DNA from: Nitrospirota bacterium
Lineage (GTDB): Bacteria > Nitrospirota > Nitrospiria > Nitrospirales > Nitrospiraceae
DNA: 64,000 nt
Direction: 5' to 3'
NCBI GenBank assembly: GCA_030682135.1
Contig: JAUXQT010000043.1
Location: 1-64,000 of the forward strand
The translations under genes and the position numbers were made by a program. Numbering within the stretch: position 1 is the stretch's first letter; every line of letters begins with the position of its first letter. The notes under the pieces were generated by a model, which did no database searches, was not told where the DNA came from, and saw only the letters and a list, made by a program, of their open reading frames with translations. Positions 57,050 to 64,000 of the stretch are shown one piece after another.

Positions 57050-58240
57050 TTATGTTCGAAGATACCGCTGTCCCGGCAGCTGTACGACTTGTTGTCGAAG
57101 CTCCAGGGACAAGAGCGCGGCCATCACGGTGGATACCGATAAGCCTGTGGCAACGATCACGTCGTCCACGGTGAGCGGATCGTACGACAAGGCATCATAC
57201 ACCAGCTGTTCTTCTTTACCCAACTGATCGCCGGGCCCCTTCTTCGTGTGAGAGGGTTGCAGGCGCAATCGTAGCGCCGGATCCAGCTGCGGCAGCACCG
57301 CATCGATGACATCCTGCGCCCGCTCGATCAAAGCCGCACCATCTTTGAGCAACGCGTTCGTCCCTCGACTGGTGTCTTGCTTCACAAAACCAGGAACCGC
57401 AAAGACCTCCCGGCCTTGCTCAGCGGCCAGTCTCGCGGTAATCAACGATCCGCTGTTGATGGCCGCCTCTGTGACGATCACCCCCAGGGACAGCCCGCTG
57501 ATGATACGATTTCGCCTGGGAAAGTGGTGGCTATGGGGAGGCGCGCCCACCGGCGCCTCAGACAGGATGGCCCCGCGTTCCTCAATCTGTCGGCGCAATC
57601 GGTCATGTTCCGGCGGATAGGTTCGATCGATCCCGCAACCGAGAACAGCAACAGTGCGCCCCTGCGCGGCGAGGGCGCCACGGTGAGCTGCGGCATCGAC
57701 GCCGCGCGCAAGACCGCTCACCACCGTCATCCCCGCTGCCGCCAAATCGTGGCTGAGCTCTTCGGTCATGGCACGCCCCGCTGCCGTCGCTCGCCTGGCG
57801 CCTACGATAGCGATCGCCAGCTCATCCTGCTCAGTCAATGTGCCGGTGATATGTAAGAGGGGCGGAGGGTCCGCAATCATCTTCAGCCGCGCTGGATAGT
57901 TGGCATCCAAGAGGCACCGGACTTCGATCCGGCTACGCTCGATCCTATTGAGCTCCAGCTCGACGTTCCGGCAGACCTTGCTCTGAGGTCCTCGCCGGAT
58001 TGCATCCGCCAGCTCGGGGCTACAGCCACCCTCGATCAAGTCATCACGGGAAGCCGACAGGACCGCATCGGGAGAATGCCAAATTCGAATCAACTTGAGG
58101 GCTGTGACGTCCCCCACGCCCTCGATAGCCAAGAGGCGAAGCCAAGGCTCCAACCGCGCCCTGGTCATAGGCTGGCCCGAAGAAGGCCTCGCGACCCCAG
58201 AGGAGGAGTTCTCACGTACAGGGGAGCTAGAAGGCTGCAT
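57050..58240 (-). CDS. dprA: DNA-processing protein DprA/Smf
   Basis: The 396-residue protein has the Rossmann-like DprA core: A-I-V-G-A-R-R-A-T, V-V-S-G-L-A-R-G-V-D-A-A-A-H, A-V-L-G-C-G-I-D, F-P-R-R-N-R-I-I-S-G-L-S and V-T-E-A-A-I-N-S-G-S-L. A helix-hairpin-helix-like segment precedes it and a winged-helix-like domain (D-D-V-I-V-A-T-G-L-S-V-S-T-V) follows. It loads RecA on incoming single-stranded DNA during transformation. The ATG at 58240 is chosen; an open extension upstream overlaps rng and lacks similarity. Confidence 0.95.
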   Translation of the reverse strand: MQPSSSPVRENSSSGVARPSSGQPMTRARLEPWLRLLAIEGVGDVTALKLIRIWHSPDAVLSASRDDLIEGGCSPELADAIRRGPQSKVCRNVELELNRIERSRIEVRCLLDANYPARLKMIADPPPLLHITGTLTEQDELAIAIVGARRATAAGRAMTEELSHDLAAAGMTVVSGLARGVDAAAHRGALAAQGRTVAVLGCGIDRTYPPEHDRLRRQIEERGAILSEAPVGAPPHSHHFPRRNRIISGLSLGVIVTEAAINSGSLITARLAAEQGREVFAVPGFVKQDTSRGTNALLKDGAALIERAQDVIDAVLPQLDPALRLRLQPSHTKKGPGDQLGKEEQLVYDALSYDPLTVDDVIVATGLSVSTVMAALLSLELRQQVVQLPGQRYLRT

Positions 58241-58269
58241 AGGCCTCGTCGCACGGAAAACTACAATCG

Positions 58270-59790
58270 TTACAGCACTGCGAGATCGTACTGTTCCAGA
58301 TGCAAGTGCTCGTCCGGCATCACAATGATTTTTGCGGCGCACTCTCGCTCCACGGCCTCCAGACCAGGCCGCTCTTCATCTTGCATCAGCCCGACGACTG
58401 AGGGATGGGCGCCGACGACGATCCGTTGCGGCTCGGGACCGCTGCCGATTCGGCGGACATCGCGGAAGATCTCATAGACCACGGTGGTCGGAGACTTCGT
58501 ATAACCCCGCCCTTCGCAATAGTGACAGGGCTCTGAGAGCGAACGCAGGAGATCCTCTCGCACCCGTTCACGAGAAATCTCGATCAACCCCAAGTCGGAA
58601 ATCCTGGACACTCTGGTGCGGGCCTTGTCGGTGGACATGGCATCGAGCAACGCGTGATAGACCTTGTCGCGATTTTTCTCCCGCTCCATGTCGATGAAGT
58701 CGACGATGATGATTCCGCCGATTCCACGCAACTTCATCTGATAGGCCACTTCTTTTGCAGCCTCCAGATTGTTCCGAAGAATGGTCTCCTCCTGATCGCG
58801 TTTTCCCACGAACCGGCCGGTATTGACGTCGATGACGGTCATCGCTTCCGTATGGTCGATCACGAGATGCCCGCCGGACTTGAGCCAGACTTTGCGGCTG
58901 AGCGCCCGCGCCATCTCCTGCTCCACGCCCAGATGATCGAACAGGCTTTCCTCTTTGTCGTAGAAGTGAATGCGCGAGGTCTGTTCAGGAGAGAATCGCT
59001 GCACGAAATCACGGACGGCCTGATATTCCTCCCGCGAGTCGATCCAGAGCCGGTCGACTTTCTTGCCGAACAGATCACGCACGACGCGGAAGCTCAAGCT
59101 CAAGTCGGCATGGAGCAACGCCGGGGCCCCCTTCTGCTCACGCTTCGACAGAATGTCCTGCCAGAGCACATGCAAAAAGTCGACGTCGGATCGCAATTCG
59201 TCTTCTTTGACCCCTTCACTCACCGTACGGACAATGTAGCCACAGCCGGGATGCCGGACACGCTTCATAATGTCCTTGAGCCTGGCGCGCTCCTCGTCAC
59301 GGGCGATCCGGCGAGACACGCCGATGTGCTCGACGTTGGGCATGAAGACGAGATACCGGCCCGGGAGCGACACATAGGTCGTGACCCGTGAACCCTTGGT
59401 GCCGATCGGTCCCTTGGAGATCTGCACCATCAGCTCCTGCCCTTCACTCAGCAACTGCTCAATCGGCTTGGAGCTTTGACGGCGGGGGCCCAGCATATCC
59501 CCATCTTTATCGGCATCCTTGTCGTCCTCATCCGCATCGACAAGTGTGTCGCCCGGCTCGGAATCCAACGACAGATCCGACACGTGCATGAAGGCCGCCT
59601 TCTCAAGGCCGATATCCACAAAGGCCGCCTGCATGCCAGGCAATACCTTTGCGACTTTTCCCTTATAAATGTTTCCGACGAAGTCCTTGTGTTTGGCGCG
59701 ATCTCCGAAGAGATCCGTCACGACTCCGCCGTCCAAGACCGCCACGCGAGTTTCCTCACGTGCGACTGTAATGGCAATTTCTACTCCCAT
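58270..59790 (-). CDS. rng: Ribonuclease E/G family endonuclease
   Basis: The 506-residue protein has an S1 RNA-binding domain near the N-terminus (I-Y-K-G-K-V-A-K-V-L-P-G-M-Q-A-A-F-V-D-I-G), then the RNase E/G catalytic core with the metal aspartates in V-I-D-V-N-T-G-R-F-V-G and I-I-V-D-F-I-D-M, and the zinc-link C-H-Y-C-E-G-R-G. The length fits RNase G rather than full RNase E. Its position beside mreCD/rodA matches rng (cafA) in other bacteria. ATG 59790 follows GGAAGGGG; a codon five residues earlier is possible. Confidence 0.94.
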   Translation of the reverse strand: MGVEIAITVAREETRVAVLDGGVVTDLFGDRAKHKDFVGNIYKGKVAKVLPGMQAAFVDIGLEKAAFMHVSDLSLDSEPGDTLVDADEDDKDADKDGDMLGPRRQSSKPIEQLLSEGQELMVQISKGPIGTKGSRVTTYVSLPGRYLVFMPNVEHIGVSRRIARDEERARLKDIMKRVRHPGCGYIVRTVSEGVKEDELRSDVDFLHVLWQDILSKREQKGAPALLHADLSLSFRVVRDLFGKKVDRLWIDSREEYQAVRDFVQRFSPEQTSRIHFYDKEESLFDHLGVEQEMARALSRKVWLKSGGHLVIDHTEAMTVIDVNTGRFVGKRDQEETILRNNLEAAKEVAYQMKLRGIGGIIIVDFIDMEREKNRDKVYHALLDAMSTDKARTRVSRISDLGLIEISRERVREDLLRSLSEPCHYCEGRGYTKSPTTVVYEIFRDVRRIGSGPEPQRIVVGAHPSVVGLMQDEERPGLEAVERECAAKIIVMPDEHLHLEQYDLAVL

Positions 59791-59962
59791 ACCCACCCCT
59801 TCCATTCAGGAGAACCGTCGAGCCGATGTGCAGGACGAACGCGGGGGAATCCCCAGGTTCCGGCCTCCACTCGACACCTCATCGGCTGACGGTCCACACC
59901 AGACATAATTTAATCACTTGCCTCGATCCCGATCGATTCGAGACCGCACAATCACCCGCTCG

Positions 59963-61078
59963 CTAAAAAAAACTTAATCGGCGGCGCTTGACGTTCAAGA
60001 GCAAGCCGAGCGATGCCATCGTCATAATCGTCGCGCTCCCGCCGTAACTCATGAGCGGAAGGGGAATGCCCACAATGGGAAACATCCCCGCCGTCATTCC
60101 AATATTGACCACCACGCAAAAGCACAACATGCAGATGATCCCGACCGCCAGCAACGCCCCGAGCTGATCCCTTGCGCGCGCGACAATTTCCAACGACAGC
60201 CAGATCAACGTCACAAACAAGATCAAGAGCGCCAACACTCCGAGAAATCCCCATTCCTCGGCAAACACAGAAAAGACAAAGTCCGTGTGCCCCTCGGGCA
60301 AAAACTTCAATTGGCTTTGGGTTCCTCCATAGAGACCCTTCCCTGTCAGCTCTCCTGCGCCAATGGCAATTCGCGATTGCAATGCATGGTATCCCTTGCC
60401 TCCAGGATCGTAGGCCGGATCGACAAAGGCCATAATGCGCTGCCGCTGATAATCATGCAATGACCCCCACATCATCTCCCAGGCAAAGGGAAATAACATC
60501 AGTGAAAACAGGAGGATCACACCCAATGCCTTCGACCGCATCCCCACCATCAACAACATCGCGGCATAAACCGCCAAGAAGCTCAATCCGCTCCCAAGGT
60601 CCGGCTGCTTCAGGATCAGGAGCAGCCCCGGCAAGACCAATAACCCCGGGAGCACCACTCGCTGAAGCCAACCAACCCGTGGCGCTTTTGAATAGTAATG
60701 CGCCAAGGTCACAATGAGCACCAGCTTCGCGAACTCCGATGGCTGGAACGCGAAGGGCCCCATCGGGATCCACCGTTGCGCACCCCGGCTGCTTTTCCCC
60801 TCAAACAGCACGACCGCCAGCAGAATGAGGATGATGGCATAGGCAGGATACGCTAACCGGGCGATTCGATGATAGTCCGAGAGCCACATCACCAGAAATG
60901 CGACCGTGCCGAGCAGGATCCACACGATCTGTTTGGCATAAAACGGGAACGCCACGCCTTGGTCGTGCGTCACACTATAAATCGACAGGACGCCGACTCC
61001 CAGGATGACAAAGATCAGCCCGATAAAACGGAAGTCGAAATTGTCGAAGCCCCGGCTATTGATCACCCGATCGATCAT
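59963..61078 (-). CDS. rodA: Peptidoglycan glycosyltransferase RodA
   Basis: The 371-residue SEDS protein has about ten membrane helices and family motifs such as G-R-W-I-P-type R-W-I-P-M-G-P-F-A-F-Q-P-S-E-F-A-K, K-Q-P-D-L-G-S-G-L, F-A-E-E-W-G-F-L-G and G-I-P-L-P-L-M-S-Y-G-G-S. It polymerises glycan strands for side-wall growth together with PBP2. Its ATG overlaps the mrdA stop as ATGA. Confidence 0.95.
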   Translation of the reverse strand: MIDRVINSRGFDNFDFRFIGLIFVILGVGVLSIYSVTHDQGVAFPFYAKQIVWILLGTVAFLVMWLSDYHRIARLAYPAYAIILILLAVVLFEGKSSRGAQRWIPMGPFAFQPSEFAKLVLIVTLAHYYSKAPRVGWLQRVVLPGLLVLPGLLLILKQPDLGSGLSFLAVYAAMLLMVGMRSKALGVILLFSLMLFPFAWEMMWGSLHDYQRQRIMAFVDPAYDPGGKGYHALQSRIAIGAGELTGKGLYGGTQSQLKFLPEGHTDFVFSVFAEEWGFLGVLALLILFVTLIWLSLEIVARARDQLGALLAVGIICMLCFCVVVNIGMTAGMFPIVGIPLPLMSYGGSATIMTMASLGLLLNVKRRRLSFF

Positions 61079-62955
61079 CTCGTGTCCTGTCCTCCGGCAT
61101 CCGCTTCCCGCGCCACGGTACCATCCGGCACAGCGGCAGGAGCGGGGAGATTCAATTTCACATAGGTCTCGATCAGCACTTTGGCGAGAGGGGCCGAGGC
61201 GGACCCTCCGTGGCCCATATGTTCACCCAGCACCGCAACGGCAATCGTAGGCGCGTCGACCGGGGCGAAGGCCACAAACCAGGCATGATCGCGAAACTTC
61301 TTGGGAATATCTTTTTCCGCCTTTTTATCTTTTCCCAACGCCGTCGTCTGCGCCGTACCGGTCTTTCCGGCAATGGTCACCAACGCCGACTTCGCCCGCG
61401 TGGCTGTGCCCTCTGTCACCACCCCGGCCAAGGCCTCTTTGATCAATGGCAGAATTTCAGGCCTCAGCTTCAAGGTACGCTTGGGGACCGCAGGTCTTTC
61501 TTCAAGCGCTCCGGTCGCCCGATCCATCACGGCCCTGACCAATCGCGGACGAAAGGTCACGCCGTCGTTTGCAACTGTACCGATCAAACTCGCCATCTGG
61601 AGGGGGGTCACGTTGACATAACCCTGCCCAATCGATGCCGAGATCGTTTCGCCCGGCAACCAGGGCTCATTCTTGGCTTTCTGCTTCCAAGCCGAAGACG
61701 GGACGATTCCAATCCGTTCTGACGGCAGCTCGATCCCCGTCTCCTCCCCCAACCCGAACATATGGGCGAAGGAAGCCATCGTCTCAATCCCCATCCGCTG
61801 GCCAACCGTGTAGAAATACACATCGCACGATTGTATGAGTGCGCGCCGGAGGTCGACCGAGCCATGCCCGCCGGCCTTCCAATCGTGATAGAGCCGCCGG
61901 CCGAACTGATACCCTCCATTACAATGAATCGTCGTCGACGGCGTGACCGTATTGGACTCTAACGCTGCCGCAGCCATCATCACTTTGAAGACCGAACCAG
62001 GCGGGTACTGGCCCTGCGAGGCGCGATTGTTTAATGGGCGCCCTTCATTTTGCACGATCTCAGCCCATTGTTTCGGCGTGAGTTCCCGCGAAAGGACATT
62101 CGGATCGAAACCGGGACGGCTCGCCATGGCCAACACATCACCCGTCCTGGGGTCAAGCGCGACAATCGCACCCGACTCCTCCCCCAAGAGGTTTTCCGCC
62201 ACTTTTTGCAGCCGCACATCGATCGTGAGATATAAGTTATCCCCGGCATGAGCCTGCTCCACAACCACGGTTCGTTTCTCGTGGCCTAACGCATCGACTT
62301 CAATACTTTTCTGCCCGGCCTGCCCGCGCACGAGCCGGTCGAAAAATTTCTCCACGCCATATTGGCCGACAATGCTGCCCTGGTGCAGGTCGGCAAACTC
62401 TGGTTTCTCTAACTGCTCGGGCGAGACTTCCCCAACGTACCCCAACAGATGCGAGGCCGTGACGCCACCGGGGTAGTTCCGCTGCGATTCGACTTGCACC
62501 ATCACGCCGGGCAAGTCCAGACGGTGCGACTCGATCAACGTCGCTTCTCGAAGCGAGAGGCGGTCCTTCACCTTGCGCGGCAGTTGTTTACTGCCGCGAG
62601 CCATCAGCTTCTTCCTCACGAGGGCCTCGTCCAGGCCCAAGAGATTGGTCAATTGTTCGATGAGAAGCTCGCGATTCTTGACGTCTTCGAGCGAGACATA
62701 GAGGGTAAAACTGGGAACATTGTTCGCCAGCAACACTCCGTTGCGATCGTAGATCAGGCCGCGAGCCGGCTCCATGATGACGGAACGTGTACGGTTGTTC
62801 TCGGAGAGATCGCGGTAGTAGGGGCCTTCACGAATCTGCAAATGCCAGAGCCGTAACGCCAATAAGGCCACGACGAGCAACAACCCCACCCGCAGAATGA
62901 TCAGCCGGCGTTGGAGCTCACCAAGTTCAGAATCGTGCAGACCAGCTGTTGCCAT
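61075..62955 (-). CDS. mrdA: Penicillin-binding protein 2 (transpeptidase)
   Basis: The 626-residue protein has one N-terminal membrane helix, a pedestal domain and a transpeptidase domain with the active-site serine in P-P-G-S-V-F-K (S-x-x-K), S-C-D in the second motif, and the K-T-G-T box in I-A-G-K-T-G-T-A-Q. It cross-links side-wall peptidoglycan with RodA and the Mre proteins. It overlaps rodA and is 42 bases from mreD. Length and motif order are normal for PBP2. Confidence 0.96.
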   Translation of the reverse strand: MATAGLHDSELGELQRRLIILRVGLLLVVALLALRLWHLQIREGPYYRDLSENNRTRSVIMEPARGLIYDRNGVLLANNVPSFTLYVSLEDVKNRELLIEQLTNLLGLDEALVRKKLMARGSKQLPRKVKDRLSLREATLIESHRLDLPGVMVQVESQRNYPGGVTASHLLGYVGEVSPEQLEKPEFADLHQGSIVGQYGVEKFFDRLVRGQAGQKSIEVDALGHEKRTVVVEQAHAGDNLYLTIDVRLQKVAENLLGEESGAIVALDPRTGDVLAMASRPGFDPNVLSRELTPKQWAEIVQNEGRPLNNRASQGQYPPGSVFKVMMAAAALESNTVTPSTTIHCNGGYQFGRRLYHDWKAGGHGSVDLRRALIQSCDVYFYTVGQRMGIETMASFAHMFGLGEETGIELPSERIGIVPSSAWKQKAKNEPWLPGETISASIGQGYVNVTPLQMASLIGTVANDGVTFRPRLVRAVMDRATGALEERPAVPKRTLKLRPEILPLIKEALAGVVTEGTATRAKSALVTIAGKTGTAQTTALGKDKKAEKDIPKKFRDHAWFVAFAPVDAPTIAVAVLGEHMGHGGSASAPLAKVLIETYVKLNLPAPAAVPDGTVAREADAGGQDTR

Positions 62956-62997
62956 GACTCACAATCACTATACCCGCACAACCATCAAAGAGACGGG

Positions 62998-63489
62998 CTA
63001 TTCGGTCCTCAGGCGGGTCACATCAAACCGTTGGGAGAGCAGCCAATAAAGCCCCGCCCCAACCGCCCCGTCAAAACAAGCCTGCGGCAGGACGATCGAT
63101 TCCACGCCCCCCCACATTTGAGACATGTCGATATTTTTGAAATTGGCTAAGGCCAGCAACCCACTCGCCACGGATACCAGCAGCAATCCCACACCCAACG
63201 AGATCGACGTCACCTGCGACACCTGCCGCCCCAAGAACCCGGCCAAGAGCCCAACGCCCCCGTACGTGAGAAGACTGAGCCAGAGTTCACCGGCCGAAAA
63301 CAGGCTCAGAACCCATCCGATCGCGAGCCCCAGGAGAAGGCCTTCCATTTCTCCCGCAAAAAGCCCGATAAACACGGCAGCCACAAGCCCCATGTCCGGC
63401 TTGATATTCCATACACTCACATGCGGCAACACCGTCGTTTGCAGAGGAACGAGCAGGAGGACCAACGCCAGATAGAAAAGAAATTTCAT
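62998..63489 (-). CDS. mreD: Rod shape-determining protein MreD
   Basis: The 163-residue protein has five or six membrane helices and the MreD layout (L-V-P-L-Q-T-T-V-L-P-H near the start, P-D-M-G-L-V-A-A-V, G-L-L-L-G-L-A-I-G). It links the MreB cytoskeleton to cell-wall synthases with MreC. Its start overlaps the mreC stop by ATGA. Confidence 0.92.
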   Translation of the reverse strand: MKFLFYLALVLLLVPLQTTVLPHVSVWNIKPDMGLVAAVFIGLFAGEMEGLLLGLAIGWVLSLFSAGELWLSLLTYGGVGLLAGFLGRQVSQVTSISLGVGLLLVSVASGLLALANFKNIDMSQMWGGVESIVLPQACFDGAVGAGLYWLLSQRFDVTRLRTE

Positions 63490-64000
63490 GGCGACGGCTT
63501 TCCGGGAAGGTCCATTCCTCCCATCACCTTCGTCGACTGTCCGTACGATGCCTGAATCACCAGCACTTCCTCGACCCGGCCGACATCGACTTCCGGCATG
63601 AGTTCAGCCGATTGAAACAATGCGCCTTCCTGCTTGTCGATATGTGTAATCGTGCCGAGTGCGAGGCCGCGCGGGAAACCTCCGACCAAGCCCGACGTCA
63701 CAACCCGGTCACCGTCTCGAAGCGTCGAGAGCAACGGAATATATTTCAACTGGGCCAGCCCTTGCTGGGTTCCTTCTACAATACCTTCGTCTCTTGTCCG
63801 CTGAATAAGGCCGGCGATGGCGTTATTCGGATCCGTGACCAAGAGCACCACCGAGGTTGCCCCTGTCGTTTTCACCACACGCCCGACGACGCCGGCAGGC
63901 GTGATCACACCCATGTCCGGCTTGACTCCGTCGCTCTCACCCTTGTTGAGGATGATGGCACGATAGCGATTCGTGGCATCGCGCCCGATGACTTGCGCGG
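63486..64000 (-). CDS. mreC: Rod shape-determining protein MreC, C-terminal part (runs off the window)
   Basis: About 170 C-terminal residues are visible. The frame is open to the window edge and includes V-I-G-R-D-A-T-N-R-Y-R-A-I-I-L-N-K-G, G-V-V-G-R-V-V, V-L-L-V-T-D-P-N-N-A-I and G-D-R-V-V-T-S-G-L-V-G-G-F-P-R-G-L-A-L-G, typical of the MreC beta-domain. It organises the elongasome in the periplasm. The N-terminal membrane helix and coiled coil lie outside the window. Confidence 0.93.
   Translation of the reverse strand, partial: AQVIGRDATNRYRAIILNKGESDGVKPDMGVITPAGVVGRVVKTTGATSVVLLVTDPNNAIAGLIQRTRDEGIVEGTQQGLAQLKYIPLLSTLRDGDRVVTSGLVGGFPRGLALGTITHIDKQEGALFQSAELMPEVDVGRVEEVLVIQASYGQSTKVMGGMDLPGKPSP

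Overview
The window is GC-rich, densely coded chromosomal DNA. Its gene content fits a member of the Nitrospirota, most likely Nitrospira: a full System I cytochrome c maturation set, very large multiheme cytochromes c, DUF5666/DUF6502 and DUF2231 proteins, and a Fur/TonB iron locus. The assignment rests on gene content and recollection of that lineage, because no 16S rRNA or nitrite oxidoreductase gene lies here. I found no tRNA, rRNA or CRISPR array.

Layout. (1) 1-6383, mostly minus strand, is an accessory patch. It holds an IS5-family end, a chain of three small overlapping genes ending in a DUF2829/Tad2-like protein behind metK, a lone response regulator, a truncated MoxR-type ATPase, a DUF3293 gene behind a terminator-containing structured leader, an orphan addiction-module antitoxin, an NTF2-like protein and an EamA transporter. 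(2) 6613-18314, plus strand, carries PepSY and DUF2231 proteins, a His-rich protein, a CzcCBA-type heavy-metal efflux system with its two-component regulator, and a DUF6502/DUF5666 pair. (3) 18378-36052 is the electron-transfer region. On the minus strand a 17-heme cytochrome, a TPR/beta-barrel outer-membrane protein, ccmABCDEFGHI, a ferredoxin-flavoprotein oxidoreductase and a Sel1 lipoprotein run in one direction. Facing them on the plus strand are a b-type membrane cytochrome, a 24-heme cytochrome and a TPR/HEXXH peptidase-like protein. The divergent promoter region carries three copies of one palindrome, TGGGA-N6-TCCCA.

(4) 36111-39182 holds an O-methyltransferase, an M32 carboxypeptidase and a Panacea/SocA-like protein. 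(5) 39339-50643 is an iron/flavin region: Fur, an FbpABC ferric importer, ExbB-ExbD-TonB, ApbE flavin transferase, a Com-like zinc ribbon, a porin, a lipoprotein, an FMN-binding protein carrying the ApbE attachment motif, and a His-containing membrane protein. Two Fur-like boxes sit in it. (6) 50750-54331 has an HD-GYP protein, a MauG-type di-haem lipoprotein and two bacterioferritins with complementary loss of key residues. (7) 54597-64000, minus strand, is housekeeping: mreC-mreD-mrdA-rodA-rng-dprA-topA.

The most interesting parts are the putative trans-envelope electron conduit with its own cytochrome-maturation genes and shared operator boxes, the Fur-linked flavinylation locus, a dispersed structured repeat whose two copies show compensatory changes in the terminal stem, and the small chain of overlapping genes ending in a Tad2-like protein.
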